Positions 10,407-19,550 of a DNA stretch of 64,000 nucleotides are shown here, piece after piece. The first letter of the stretch is position 1. Each line of letters begins with the position of its first letter. The translations under genes were made by a program, and so were the position numbers. The notes below the pieces were generated by a model. That model made no database searches. It was not told the DNA's origin and was given only the letters and a program-made list of their open reading frames with translations. Source of the DNA: Vibrio azureus (GTDB lineage: Bacteria > Pseudomonadota > Gammaproteobacteria > Enterobacterales > Vibrionaceae). The stretch spans positions 1,612,001 to 1,676,000 of the forward strand of contig NZ_CP018616.1 in NCBI RefSeq assembly GCF_002849855.1, read 5' to 3'.

Positions 10407-10429
10407 AATATCAATATCAATATCAATAT
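10407..10429. repeat. Hexanucleotide tandem repeat in the LruC promoter region
   Basis: The hexamer AATATC (GATATT on the coding strand) is repeated 3.8 times without error, 33-55 bp upstream of the LruC-domain start codon. That position is typical of the spacer or 5' leader of a promoter. Confidence 0.8.
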
Positions 10430-10588
10430 GAGAATCTAGGCGACTCACGCTGGGGAAAGTCGTATTCTTAGTTGTTTTTGTTTACATCACATAGGAGACT
10501 GCATATTTGGTGCCAATGAGCACCGGATGATTTCAGGTCTGAGAGTCTGGAGATTAAGAGAGTTTAGAGATTAAAATAGTTTCCTTGA

Positions 10589-10693
10589 GTCAGACAATTT
10601 GGAAATGGAATACTATTCGGCTTCATCGTTTTCTTTGAATTACAGCTCAGTGAGCTCGCTCTGAATCAAGTACCTTGAAGTCACTTGTGTATA
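10589..10693. repeat. Degenerate half-copy of the dispersed Vibrio repeat
   Basis: The 105 bp match the right half of the long dispersed repeat: GTCAGACAA, a GGAAAT...ATTC segment, TCAGTGAGCTCGCTCTGAAT and an end in CACTTGTGTATA. The GGAAAT stem matches the shorter subtype seen at 37139-37405, not the majority subtype. Confidence 0.7.
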
Positions 10694-10699
10694 AATAAC

Positions 10700-10726
10700 A
10701 TCACCACTGCATTAAGCAGTGGTGAT
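10700..10726 (-). terminator. Terminator downstream of vopD
   Basis: A perfect 11-bp stem (ATCACCACTGC / GCAGTGGTGAT) with a 5-base loop lies 45 bp past the vopD stop. The downstream side is T-rich but without a long T-run. It probably ends the vcrG-vopD transcript. Confidence 0.65.
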
Positions 10727-10770
10727 TATTTATAGCAATATGTGGGGACAAATTACTACTCTAAAATACC

Positions 10771-11790
10771 TTAAATGATGATATTGCCCATTAGGCGGGA
10801 GTTAGAGTCGGCTTGAGCCCTAAATATAGAGAGAAGCGAAGCGATAAGACTTTCTAGCGAAGCGTTGTTGTCATCGCTACGTTGCTTCTCAGCCTGAGCT
10901 CTTGTTGCATCGATTTCTTCCTCTTTGCTCGCAGCTTGAGATTTGGTCTGTTCAACATTAACCGAGGTATTCATTACTTGCCCAGCACCATCTGAACTTG
11001 CTTTAATCATTTGCTGCTTAGAAGCTTGAGTTTCGAATTGACGGCCACTTAACTGAGTCTCGATCTTGGTATTACTGATATCAGTATTGATATTTTTGAC
11101 ACCTTCTCTTAATTCAGCACGCTGAACTTTAGCGCCTTCAAAACCTTTAGTTTCTCGGATTTTTGCCATCTCTTGATCCAGCTTTGTTTGATGGCCTTTT
11201 AATAGCTGATTACCGTCAATCTCACTTTTAAGGCTCTTTGCTGATTTAACAGAGCTCATGATTCCCAGTCCAGACGTCGCTACAGCAAGCAACCCTTGTC
11301 CTACTGCTGCAATGGTTTGGATGGTCGCTTGATGTTTCAGTTCATCCGCTTGATTCTGGAGGCTCGTTACGTTTCGTTGCACTGCAACCTGACGTTCCGT
11401 TGCTTGTCTTTCTCGGTTTAAGTTAGCAATACTGATCAGCAGTACCAGAATATCAAAGACCCTAGCGCTTGAACTTGATGTGCTTTCGTTAGCTACAGCG
11501 CTATTTTTTACAATACCGCTGGGCATAACGCTGTCTTTTAGCTGCATCAAAGACATTAAATTTGAACTGATGGCCTTAATCACATTAACAGCAGTATCTG
11601 CCTGCAATGCTGAATTTGATACCTGTGGAATATCGAGGTAGAAATTCTGACGAGCTGAAGCACTTGTTTGGTTCATTCCAGCTGGTAGGCTTGCTTCAGT
11701 TTTAGTTACAACACTTTTTTCAACCATGTTATCGGTAGCAAATTTAATTGCTGCCTCACTCACGGATTTATTATTAATATTATCTATCAT
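10771..11790 (-). CDS. vopD: T3SS translocator VopD (YopD position)
   Basis: The minor hydrophobic translocator that inserts with VopB into the host membrane at the needle tip. It has 339 residues from the ATG at 11790, which has GGAG 7 bases upstream; an ATG four codons earlier overlaps the vopB stop and is less likely. One hydrophobic region (AAVGQGLLAVATSGLGIMSS) lies near the middle, followed by a long coiled-coil and a short amphipathic C-terminus. Identity rests mainly on position: lcrG-lcrV-lcrH-yopB-yopD order is strict in Ysc-type systems. It is last in its operon. Confidence 0.87.
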   Translation of the reverse strand: MIDNINNKSVSEAAIKFATDNMVEKSVVTKTEASLPAGMNQTSASARQNFYLDIPQVSNSALQADTAVNVIKAISSNLMSLMQLKDSVMPSGIVKNSAVANESTSSSSARVFDILVLLISIANLNRERQATERQVAVQRNVTSLQNQADELKHQATIQTIAAVGQGLLAVATSGLGIMSSVKSAKSLKSEIDGNQLLKGHQTKLDQEMAKIRETKGFEGAKVQRAELREGVKNINTDISNTKIETQLSGRQFETQASKQQMIKASSDGAGQVMNTSVNVEQTKSQAASKEEEIDATRAQAEKQRSDDNNASLESLIASLLSIFRAQADSNSRLMGNIII

Positions 11791-11801
11791 AAATTTCTCC
11801 A

Positions 11802-13061
11802 TTAAATTACTTGAGGTCTAGCATTTAATGTTTTTAAAGACGTAAAATTAGACTGCATTGTTTGCATCATGGTAATCATGAGCTCTCTATGAACTTCCGT
11901 TGCCTTAGTCATTTCGTCTTTCAACTTTTCTAACGTCGCCTCAGTCAAAGCCATTTTTGCTTTTAAGTCTGCAATGTCGGCTTGTACTTCTGCCGATTGA
12001 GCTTGTCTTGCAGTATAAACCGTGCTGGATATGCCTTTACTTATATCAAGTGCTAAGTCTGCGCCTTCGGCACTGAAACGCGTTATATGACCCGTTGTTG
12101 TTGCGGTTCTAGCACCGATATTTTCAGCACTAGCAATTAAGGTTGTGGCTTTGGACCCCGCATTCGTTAATAAATTTCCGACTGATCCTGGAAGTTTTGT
12201 ACCGAGCTTGGTCATAAGATTAGCGGCACTCCCTCCACCAGTAATCAGTAGACTAGAGACAGCAAATGCAATTGCGCCAACAGTTAAAGTCGTGTCTATC
12301 GCTTTAAAAGCATCTTCACCAATCACATTTTCAATAGAACTTTTAACCTCAGGTATATTAATGACTTTTTGAGTCAACTCGATACCACCGGCAATTAACA
12401 TTGAAGCACCCGCAGCTACAGCAAGCAAGCCAACACCAGTAAAGGCTAACACGCCCCCAACAGCCAATGAGGCAAAAGCACTCATCCAACCAATCACTTG
12501 CGATGCTTTACTAGCCTGCTTTGAGTTTTGTGCCGCTTTTTCAGCTTCTTCAATCTTTTGCTTGTTCTCAACCATTTCCTTTTCATATTTGTCTTTGGTT
12601 GTTTTAATTTTATTGATCGTTAGATTACTTTGAATGTTTTCTAACTTATTCATCATCAACGCAAAAGCCAACTCGAAATCAACCGACTTACTTTGTGCAG
12701 ATGAACGGTTTTGACCAAGCAAATTTTTTTGTAAAGAACCAATAATTTGATCAGAAAACGCTTCAACGACCTCAATTTGAGCTGCAGCAATGCCTTGTAC
12801 CTGACCTATTTCCTTTGATACTTCTGGAAAAGAACGGGTCGCCTGATTAACCAATTCAGAATTAGGTTTATCAAGTTGAACAAAAAGGCCCGTTGAATTC
12901 TGTGAAACGACATTTTTTAATTCTAAGTCATTGACGTTAATCAATGAATCACCGTTTTTGGTAGTCTTAGAAACACTAGTCACATCTTTTAGTGTCTCTA
13001 ATTCCTGTTTATTAACCGAAGCTAATAACTGTGCACGGTCAAGTGTTGTAATAGAACTCAT
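11802..13061 (-). CDS. vopB: T3SS translocator VopB (YopB position)
   Basis: The major translocon pore protein (SctE family). It has 419 residues: an N-terminal coiled-coil around residues 130-180, two hydrophobic hairpins (VIGWMSAFASLAVGGVLAF and VGLLAVAAGASMLIAGG, then TLTVGAIAFAVSSLLITGGG), and a C-terminal coiled-coil, the layout of the YopB/IpaB family. It lies 7 bp after the vcrH chaperone gene. Its stop codon overlaps an upstream candidate ATG of vopD, so translation is probably coupled. Confidence 0.9.
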   Translation of the reverse strand: MSSITTLDRAQLLASVNKQELETLKDVTSVSKTTKNGDSLINVNDLELKNVVSQNSTGLFVQLDKPNSELVNQATRSFPEVSKEIGQVQGIAAAQIEVVEAFSDQIIGSLQKNLLGQNRSSAQSKSVDFELAFALMMNKLENIQSNLTINKIKTTKDKYEKEMVENKQKIEEAEKAAQNSKQASKASQVIGWMSAFASLAVGGVLAFTGVGLLAVAAGASMLIAGGIELTQKVINIPEVKSSIENVIGEDAFKAIDTTLTVGAIAFAVSSLLITGGGSAANLMTKLGTKLPGSVGNLLTNAGSKATTLIASAENIGARTATTTGHITRFSAEGADLALDISKGISSTVYTARQAQSAEVQADIADLKAKMALTEATLEKLKDEMTKATEVHRELMITMMQTMQSNFTSLKTLNARPQVI

Positions 13062-13068
13062 ATTCTAA

Positions 13069-13563
13069 TTACTCCTTTCTTTTTTTCACCGCTTCTAACA
13101 TGATGCCTGCTTTTTGATGTAAGTCTGCATAATCAGGCTTATCGGCAGACATCTCCTTCGCGCCGTAAAAACCACTTTCAGCTTCCGTCAGTTGCTCAAG
13201 TTTTAGATAACATTCAGCAGCATGAAAGGCAGGCCGTGGATCCTGTGTATCCACTAGCGCAGCAACACTGTAAGCATTGATTGCTTCCAAGTATTTACCT
13301 AGTTCCTGTTGAGCTGCACCCAGCCCGATAAAGAACCGAGCTTGATAATGATCAAGCATGCTCAATAGTTGAAATATCTGTTCTGCTTGACTTATTTTCC
13401 CAGATTGAAAAAAGTTATACGCAAGTGAATATATGTATTCAATCGTCTCTGATGAGACATCATGAAGCATTTTTAATGTTCCCCCTTCTTCAAAGAAGGT
13501 GATTAATTCTTCAGCTTGCACTTGAGCTTGTTCATTTAATTTATTTTTATCACTCATCATCAT
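13069..13563 (-). CDS. vcrH: T3SS translocator chaperone VcrH (LcrH/SycD family)
   Basis: A class II chaperone that keeps the two translocators soluble in the cytoplasm and in Yersinia also helps control effector synthesis. It has 164 residues and is made of tetratricopeptide repeats. Diagnostic segments are IYSLAYNFFQSGKISQAEQIFQ, DHYQARFFIGLGAA and DPRPAFHAAECYL. The LcrH family starts with a helix containing a run like FFEEGGTLKML, which is present. It lies between vcrV and vopB. The first two or three Met codons are alternative starts. Confidence 0.95.
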   Translation of the reverse strand: MMMSDKNKLNEQAQVQAEELITFFEEGGTLKMLHDVSSETIEYIYSLAYNFFQSGKISQAEQIFQLLSMLDHYQARFFIGLGAAQQELGKYLEAINAYSVAALVDTQDPRPAFHAAECYLKLEQLTEAESGFYGAKEMSADKPDYADLHQKAGIMLEAVKKRKE

Positions 13564-13568
13564 TACCC

Positions 13569-15398
13569 TTAGAAAGAACGGAGGATATCAGTTAAAACAC
13601 TAATAAACTTTTGCACGATCTGGTTCATTGCCTGAATCGTTGCGTTGTAATCACTGTTCATTTTGCTAAATTCTTCCGTTTTTAGCTGTACGTCTGTATT
13701 TACAATCTTTGACTTATCACTGATTGCCGTTGAAAGGTTACTGAGTTTATTTCCATCATCTTCTGTATCTTCATAAATACCTGAGTTTTGGCTGGTATCT
13801 ATATCTAGGCCTTGTTGTTCTAGGAAACCCTTGTGGCTTGTTATCGGTGGGTTTTGACTGTTTAAAAATGCGAACTCCGGGGAGTTTTCAAATTCTTCTT
13901 GTGTACTATAACCAAAGTCCTCCGGTTTGAACTCCTGGTTAATATTGTATTTACCTTCGCCGCTTTGGGCATTATGAATCGCTGCCTGAATAAGGTTGTA
14001 CAAATTGAGAATTATTGTCAGCTCTTCAAGTTCATTTTTAATTTCATCCCTTTTATTAAACTGGCCCTGCCTCATTTCATCCAAAGCATTTAAGATCTTA
14101 TCATCCAAACGATCTCCCGTACTGGCATCAATTAGGGCGAAAAGATCCAAGCCTTTTAGAACATACTCATTGTTATCTTGCGTGCTGTCTGTTTGACTTT
14201 GAATATTATTTTTTAAATGTTCAGAGAACTGCGCAAGATTTGCTAATAATTTTTTGTGGCGAGTAATGAAATCAGTTTCTACACTCTGCCCTTGAGCCAT
14301 TTTTTCAAATAAAACACTTATATCTTGACCAACGACTTGCTTGATCGTCTTGATGTTTTGCGGCAGTTCTAACTGCTGTTTAACATCCTTTAGATCCACC
14401 AACAGCTGGTCAATCTCTGCATTAACCGTTGCTTTCACCACATTGGCAAATAAGCCAGATAGAGAGATCGATGAAGCACTTTCTTGAACATTTTGAATCT
14501 CTGCGTCCCAAAAAGATTGCAGCTTTGCTCTAGCCTCAGATTCATCATAAATATGGCTAAATGGCTGTTGAGTTTGCTCTGAAAGCGTTTTTAATGACTC
14601 TCTTAAATCCTGCTTAGAAATACCAGGGACAAAATTGACCTTCTCAGCAAGCCTTTGTGCAGTGTCAGCGTTTAGAATAACACCCATAGAAGAAAAGACG
14701 TTCTGCAGTTCATTTTTAACATTAACAACAAACCGCTCATGGCTGAATAAGAAGTCTGAATTATTAAGTTGTTGAAATGTAAGCCCCGCAGAATGATTTA
14801 AAGCATTCGTTAGTACTGACAGCTCGTACTCATTCATTGGGCGGTTAGAAATATTACTGGCCAAAGTACCAACAAATGCCTCTCCTTCCTTGATAGTACG
14901 AGCAAGCTCCTGCTCAGACATATGCCCAATTTGCAAAGCTTGGGTTGCTTGGCTACCTAGGCTTAATTGGCTGATAAACTCAGAAGGCAAACGCTGATCA
15001 ATTTTTACATGTAATTTTGTCCCCAACCAGGATTGGAAATGGACAGCTAATGTCTGATTTGCTGTATGCTCCACATCACTGGCTGAAGGTTGCCCAGACT
15101 TAGATTGTCCTTGCATGATCATTAGCCAATCTTGAACGACCGTCTTTAAAGGCACATCTTCAAACGCTTGCTGTTTTGCTTTTAAACCCTCTAGCGCAGA
15201 GTGGTAAACTTTGAGGCTATCCTGTTCATTGAGCCCTGTCACCGGTAGCAATTGAGTAATCGACGTCTGCAAATTTAAGGTATCAAAGTGGCCAAGTGTC
15301 CGCTCAAAAACATCTAATAATTGTGTTTGAAAAGCAAAATCATGATTGATACTTGCTAATGAACCACCATTGAGGCCAGTCGTTGTCAAAAATGTCAT
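13569..15398 (-). CDS. vcrV: T3SS needle-tip protein VcrV (V antigen, long form)
   Basis: The hydrophilic translocator that caps the needle. At 609 residues it is about twice the length of Yersinia LcrV (about 326) but close to VcrV of V. parahaemolyticus T3SS1 (about 607 as I recall it). The ends carry the family features: an N-terminal helical segment followed by a globular part, and a C-terminal coiled-coil (LKTEEFSKMNSDYNATIQ then VQKFISVLTDILRSF). The middle third is an expansion of unknown role. Assignment rests on position between vcrG and vcrH plus the C-terminal helix. Confidence 0.9.
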   Translation of the reverse strand: MTFLTTTGLNGGSLASINHDFAFQTQLLDVFERTLGHFDTLNLQTSITQLLPVTGLNEQDSLKVYHSALEGLKAKQQAFEDVPLKTVVQDWLMIMQGQSKSGQPSASDVEHTANQTLAVHFQSWLGTKLHVKIDQRLPSEFISQLSLGSQATQALQIGHMSEQELARTIKEGEAFVGTLASNISNRPMNEYELSVLTNALNHSAGLTFQQLNNSDFLFSHERFVVNVKNELQNVFSSMGVILNADTAQRLAEKVNFVPGISKQDLRESLKTLSEQTQQPFSHIYDESEARAKLQSFWDAEIQNVQESASSISLSGLFANVVKATVNAEIDQLLVDLKDVKQQLELPQNIKTIKQVVGQDISVLFEKMAQGQSVETDFITRHKKLLANLAQFSEHLKNNIQSQTDSTQDNNEYVLKGLDLFALIDASTGDRLDDKILNALDEMRQGQFNKRDEIKNELEELTIILNLYNLIQAAIHNAQSGEGKYNINQEFKPEDFGYSTQEEFENSPEFAFLNSQNPPITSHKGFLEQQGLDIDTSQNSGIYEDTEDDGNKLSNLSTAISDKSKIVNTDVQLKTEEFSKMNSDYNATIQAMNQIVQKFISVLTDILRSF

Positions 15399-15407
15399 AA
15401 ATAACCT

Positions 15408-15698
15408 TTAAATTATAAGGCCACGCATCATTGTTGGCCTTCTACGGCGAGTACCTGATGACGTTGAGACTTGTAGCAAAGGCTGTTGGGCTCTTCGTCG
15501 CTGTACTTCATCCATAAGCTCTTGCTCAGCTTTTTTCATCATTTCGGGTGTGGTTTTTATATCGGAAAGTAGAATTTCTCCGACAATAGGATCGACACCT
15601 AAGCCATCAAGGAGCTGATTGAAAACATCTGTCCTTTCTTCTGCACTTTTAATGGCAAGTTTTGCTTGTTCGATTGTTTCTGAAAAAGGCTTTTGCAT
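15408..15698 (-). CDS. vcrG: T3SS regulator VcrG (LcrG family)
   Basis: A small cytosolic protein that binds the V antigen and helps block secretion before host contact. It has 96 residues. The resemblance to LcrG is clear along the length: QAKLAIKSAEERTDVFNQLL near the N-terminus, KKAEQELMDEVQRRRAQQP in the middle, and RRRRPTMMRGLII at the C-terminus, where Yersinia LcrG has nearly the same last ten residues. It is the first gene of the vcrG-vcrV-vcrH-vopB-vopD operon and has its own predicted ExsA-type promoter. Confidence 0.95.
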   Translation of the reverse strand: MQKPFSETIEQAKLAIKSAEERTDVFNQLLDGLGVDPIVGEILLSDIKTTPEMMKKAEQELMDEVQRRRAQQPLLQVSTSSGTRRRRPTMMRGLII

Positions 15699-15708
15699 TT
15701 ATAGCACC

Positions 15709-15760
15709 ATCGTATTCCCACACAAGTAACCAAGCTATCAATTATGGTCGCAAGTTTTTA
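15709..15760 (-). promoter_or_regulatory. Predicted ExsA-dependent promoter of the vcrG operon
   Basis: On the minus strand: an A-tract (AAAAA), three bases, GCGACC, three bases, then ATTGATAG containing the -35 TTGATA (15736-15741), a 21-bp spacer and the -10 TACGAT (15709-15714). ExsA-activated T3SS promoters are known for an A-rich half-site, a GnC core, a TGnnA core and a 21-22 bp spacer. The box fits that pattern well. It lies between the 284-bp repeat and vcrG. Confidence 0.7.
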
Positions 15761-15781
15761 TTTATTCCGAAGTCCATTGAA

Positions 15782-16065
15782 TATACCCAGCAACCTCAAG
15801 ATGCTGTGTTCAGCGAGATGACCTTAACTTTCAGGCGCGGCAACGATTCGAAGATATAGTCGTTCTACATTGAGAATCGTTAACAAAGCCTGAGAGTTAA
15901 GGCCACTCGCCCTTTGGGAGCGTGTCACTGAGCCGACTTCTTTCGTCAGACAACCGTTCTTCTTACAAAAATAAGAAAGAGCCTGCTATTCCGCTTCGTT
16001 GTCTTCCTTGAATTCGACTCAGTGACCTCGCTCTGAATCAAGCATCTTGAGGTCACTTGGGTATA
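15782..16065. repeat. Dispersed Vibrio repeat, full copy 1
   Basis: The 284 bp begin TATACCCAG and end CTTGGGTATA, with outer inverted ends (CCTCAAGATGC / GCATCTTGAGGTCACTTGG) and strong internal hairpins. It occupies the place where lcrR/vcrR is expected and ends 11 bp from the vcrD stop codon. No gene lies between vcrD and vcrG. The orientation is opposite to the copies at 29304 and 45795. Confidence 0.9.
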
Positions 16066-16076
16066 GATATCTTTCA

Positions 16077-18194
16077 TCAGACCCCCACTCTCCCTAGAGG
16101 CTGAATATTGATCTGCTGTGTTAGCTCTTGAAATGATAAAACTGGAAGCTCGTAATATTCGGCTTCGATCAGTTTCCTGACGTATCGACGCACATCCATA
16201 GAAACCACCAGCACAGGTTTATTCGGCATACGACTAAGATCACCAATGGTTTGTTTAACATCGCTGACAAACTGTTGTGTAATTGAAGGATCTAATGCTA
16301 AATAGCTACCAGCAGAGGTTTGTCTGATACCATTTCTTATCGTGTCTTCCAAGCCTTGATCGAGGAGATAAGCCGGTAGCATATTTTGACCACTGGCGTA
16401 TTTATAACAAATGTATCGTTTCAGACTGGTTCTCATGTATTCTGTTAATTGAACAACGTCTTTTTCTTTTTGGCCCCACTCAACCATGGCTTCTAAAATC
16501 ACACGTAAATTACGAATGGAGATATCTTCCGAAACCAATCTTTGAAAAATCTCAGTCATTTTTTGCAATGGTACAATTCGCTGTGCTTCTTTCACCAAAT
16601 CTGCATAGCTGCCTTCCATTTGTTCCAATAAATAGCGAGTTTCTTGAATGCCGATAAAATCTTGTGCGTATTCTTTGAGTACATGAGATAAATGATAAGT
16701 CAGAATTCTATCTGGCGTTAAAAAGCCAACATGACTGCTAGCCAGCTTTTCTTGATGGCTTTTAGCCACCCACAAGGTACTGATATTAGGTAAAAAGTCA
16801 TCAGCCGTTTCATGTGGAATACCCAGCAACTCTATTTGCTCATTGCCTTCGGTAATCAGTAATTTATCTTTCTCAATATTGCCACGGGCAACAGGGACTT
16901 CTTGCAGTTGGATTAAATACTCACCTTCACCCATGCCATCATGGAAACGTAGATGAATACCAGGAAATGGGACGCCTAAATCCAGATATAGTGCTCGTCT
17001 GACGCGAGCTAACTCGTCATTAAGTGCTACTGCCTCCAAGCTCTCTTGTAAACCGATGTCAAGATCGATCAGTAAAGGGACCGTCATCGCAAACTCTTCC
17101 TGCTCAGAGAGTTTCCCTTTCCCGACTTTTGAAGGGGACGGGTGATTGGATTTCGCAGCTGGTGAACCTGCACCCTGGGCAACAAAACTGCTTAAATCAG
17201 AATGATCAGCTTGGTCGTTCTTTTTGCTCTGATATAAAAGAAACATACCCCCACCGCCAACGATGAGCGCGAGGATCAAAAAGGTGACTTTAGGAAAGCC
17301 TGGAATAAGGCCAAACAAAAGCAGCAGGACACCACCAATCAATAAAGCACGAGGCTGTGCCGTAATCTGCCCACCAATATCGGAGCCTAAATCTGTCGAC
17401 TCTTCATTAGAAACACGGGTAACGATAATGCCTGCAGTAATCGCAATAAACAGTGCCGGAATTTGTGAGACCAAACCATCACCGATGGTCAACACGGCAA
17501 ACAGTTCCAACGCATCCGATGCTGACATCCCTTTTTGCGTCACACCAATGGTAACGCCGCCAAGGATGTTAACCACAATGATGATCAAACCTGCAATGGA
17601 GTCGCCTTTTACAAACTTCATGGCCCCGTCCATGGAACCGTACATTTGGCTTTCTTTTTCTATCAGCGAGCGACGATGACGAGCTTCATTCATATCAATG
17701 ACTCCCGCTCTCATGTCTCCATCAATACTCATCTGTTTGCCTGGCATCGCATCCAATGAGAATCTTGCACTTACCTCAGCAACCCTTTCTGAACCCTTAG
17801 TGATCACCATAAATTGAACAATGGTAATAATTAGGAAAACAACAATACCCACGACCAAGTTGCCGCCGACAACAAAGTTACCGAAGGTATAAACGATCTG
17901 CCCCGCGTCTCCATCGAGAAGAATTAAACGCGTGGTTGTAATAGATAAGGACAATCGAAAGAGCGTAGTAATGAGAAGCACTGCAGGAAAAGCTGAGAAC
18001 TCCAAAGGTGAAGTAATGTAAATCGCTAGCATGAGTAAAACGACAGCAATACTCATATTGGTCCCGATCAACACATCCACCATGGCAGTCGGCAGTGGTA
18101 AGATCATCATAAACACTATGGCGAGTAACATGACTGCCAACATGATGTCTTTACGTTGACCGATTTTATTCAATATATCAACAAGTTTATTCAT
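16077..18194 (-). CDS. vcrD: T3SS export gate protein VcrD (SctV/LcrD)
   Basis: The large inner-membrane export-gate protein whose nonameric cytoplasmic ring receives substrates. It has about 705 residues. The N-terminal half has about eight membrane segments, with the family-typical [19 protein letters not shown] and the FHIPEP-type segment [20 protein letters not shown]; the C-terminal half is the cytosolic ring, ending in [15 protein letters not shown]. The ATG at 18194 overlaps the end of vscY; a GTG three codons upstream (18203) is the alternative start. Translation is probably coupled to vscY. Confidence 0.97.
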   Translation of the reverse strand: MNKLVDILNKIGQRKDIMLAVMLLAIVFMMILPLPTAMVDVLIGTNMSIAVVLLMLAIYITSPLEFSAFPAVLLITTLFRLSLSITTTRLILLDGDAGQIVYTFGNFVVGGNLVVGIVVFLIITIVQFMVITKGSERVAEVSARFSLDAMPGKQMSIDGDMRAGVIDMNEARHRRSLIEKESQMYGSMDGAMKFVKGDSIAGLIIIVVNILGGVTIGVTQKGMSASDALELFAVLTIGDGLVSQIPALFIAITAGIIVTRVSNEESTDLGSDIGGQITAQPRALLIGGVLLLLFGLIPGFPKVTFLILALIVGGGGMFLLYQSKKNDQADHSDLSSFVAQGAGSPAAKSNHPSPSKVGKGKLSEQEEFAMTVPLLIDLDIGLQESLEAVALNDELARVRRALYLDLGVPFPGIHLRFHDGMGEGEYLIQLQEVPVARGNIEKDKLLITEGNEQIELLGIPHETADDFLPNISTLWVAKSHQEKLASSHVGFLTPDRILTYHLSHVLKEYAQDFIGIQETRYLLEQMEGSYADLVKEAQRIVPLQKMTEIFQRLVSEDISIRNLRVILEAMVEWGQKEKDVVQLTEYMRTSLKRYICYKYASGQNMLPAYLLDQGLEDTIRNGIRQTSAGSYLALDPSITQQFVSDVKQTIGDLSRMPNKPVLVVSMDVRRYVRKLIEAEYYELPVLSFQELTQQINIQPLGRVGV

Positions 18195-18528
18195 TCGATT
18201 CACTATTTAAAGATTGCAGGTAGCGACGATGTGCATACCGTGCTTCTTTATTATTCTGTTGTTTCCATCGTGCTTGGCTTAAGCAAAACCACAAGCCAGA
18301 TTGATTGATTGATTGAGCTTGAATCAGTTGTTCACAAAGCTCCGCTGAACGCTCGTATTGCCCAGCATGTAAGCTTGCAACCGCTAATACTTGCTGCGCT
18401 TCTTTATGCTCAGGCTCAAACTCAAGCAACCCCTCTAACAAAGTGATCGCTTGTTCTGGCTTTTGGTATTGAACTTGAAGAGCAGCATGTACGAGCAGTA
18501 ACTCTTGATCTTTAGGACTTAACATCAT
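18187..18528 (-). CDS. vscY: T3SS chaperone VscY
   Basis: A YscY-type chaperone that binds YscX and the export gate so that early substrates can be secreted. It has 113 residues, is helical, and has TPR-like repeats ([40 protein letters not shown]). It lies between vscX and vcrD, its invariable place in Ysc-type loci. Its stop overlaps the vcrD start. Sequence resemblance to YscY is moderate; order makes the call firm. Confidence 0.9.
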   Translation of the reverse strand: MMLSPKDQELLLVHAALQVQYQKPEQAITLLEGLLEFEPEHKEAQQVLAVASLHAGQYERSAELCEQLIQAQSINQSGLWFCLSQARWKQQNNKEARYAHRRYLQSLNSESNE

Positions 18529-18530
18529 GC

Positions 18531-18908
18531 TTAAACCTGAATTAATAAGTTCAAAGCCATGGTTAAAAAGCGTTGATCCATTTGTGTATTCTTGAGGGCA
18601 TCTAACGTCTTCTGCAGCTTGGGGGAACGTCTCTCTTCTGCTAGTTGCGACAGATGCAATAGAGTGTCATCAAACTGCCTTCGATACTTTTCTGGTCTTA
18701 ATAACTCACTGTTATGCAATTTGGGCTTCGCTAGTGAAAGCAAGTATTGATCTGAAGGACGCAGTTCATACAGTTTACCAAGATGAGTTTCAATCGCTTG
18801 TCCATCTGGTAATAACTGGAATCGGGAGGGTAAATCAGATTCCAGTTGCTCTGCCGAGACATAACTATACCCCTCAATGCCGACGTTAAGCGTGCTGACT
18901 TTACTCAT
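18531..18908 (-). CDS. vscX: T3SS secreted component VscX
   Basis: A YscX-type secreted export component that requires YscY. It has 125 residues. Shared YscX features are the N-terminal GIEGYSYVSAEQLESDLPSR, the segment QLLPDGQAIETHLGKLYELR and the C-terminal LTMALNLLIQV. The start overlaps the sycN stop by ATGA. This gene pair is found only in Ysc-type (not Inv-Mxi or SPI-2) systems, which supports the typing of the locus. Confidence 0.93.
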   Translation of the reverse strand: MSKVSTLNVGIEGYSYVSAEQLESDLPSRFQLLPDGQAIETHLGKLYELRPSDQYLLSLAKPKLHNSELLRPEKYRRQFDDTLLHLSQLAEERRSPKLQKTLDALKNTQMDQRFLTMALNLLIQV

Positions 18909-19279
18909 GAGTTAATCACTTTTTCATGGAGACGATTCAGCAAAGCAAATGCTTGTTCTATCGTAGGTAATGTGACTTCTTGTGCTTCAATTTCAGCCGA
19001 GAACACTAAATTTTGCTCATCCAATAATCCAGCTTTAATGACAAACGGCCACCCATTGTCGGCATGACATAAAGTGAGTGCGGCTTGTGCATAACGACTA
19101 AAACCATCCCATGGAAGTGGTTTAGATAACATTAGGTACAAGCGGTTTTCATGTCTCTCAATATGTAACGTACCGCTTTCTTCAAAGCTCAATTGGGCAC
19201 GCCCTACTAATGAGAAATCGATATTATCCAGTCCCATACCCCGAAAAAAATCATCGACCGATGCATCAATCCAGTTCAT
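18905..19279 (-). CDS. sycN: T3SS chaperone SycN
   Basis: A class I chaperone that, with YscB, binds the gatekeeper YopN. It has 124 residues from the ATG at 19279 (MNWIDASVDDFFRGMGLDN), which matches the SycN N-terminus; the 13 residues available upstream overlap tyeA and are probably not used. SGTLHIERHENRLYLMLSKPL corresponds to the conserved strand region of the family. It overlaps the end of tyeA by 14 bp and the start of vscX by 4 bp. Confidence 0.9.
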   Translation of the reverse strand: MNWIDASVDDFFRGMGLDNIDFSLVGRAQLSFEESGTLHIERHENRLYLMLSKPLPWDGFSRYAQAALTLCHADNGWPFVIKAGLLDEQNLVFSAEIEAQEVTLPTIEQAFALLNRLHEKVINS

Positions 19280-19550
19280 CGTCCCACATTTCCTCTTCTT
19301 CTTGCTCAATTGCTTCATCCAGCGCTTTCTGAACGGCTAGAATTAAGTTTTGTCTTTGTTCATCGTCAGCAAAAACATTTATAGGTATATGACGAACTAA
19401 CTTATGTAGCTCTCTAAAAAAACCTATTTTTTTCTCTGCCTCTTTGAGATTCATGGCATCAGCGATTTTCCATAGCGCTTCACTGCTGACCCAACGCTCT
19501 TCAACAAGTGCTATGATGTCCGCCATTAGACGTGTCGCGTTATACTCCAT
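19266..19550 (-). CDS. tyeA: T3SS gatekeeper subunit TyeA
   Basis: Binds the C-terminus of the gatekeeper VopN/YopN to control effector release. It has 94 residues. The IVALVEERW-type helix (IIALVEERWVSSEALWKIAD) and VFADDEQRQNLIL closely match Yersinia TyeA; the C-terminus is acidic (EQEEEEMWDDELD). It overlaps vopN by 11 bp. In some systems YopN and TyeA are fused; here they are separate. Confidence 0.95.
   Translation of the reverse strand: MEYNATRLMADIIALVEERWVSSEALWKIADAMNLKEAEKKIGFFRELHKLVRHIPINVFADDEQRQNLILAVQKALDEAIEQEEEEMWDDELD

Noticed and set aside
17263..17679. 138-codon open frame opposite vcrD
   Set aside because: Shadow of the strongly conserved SctV gene; no ribosome site and no plausible product.
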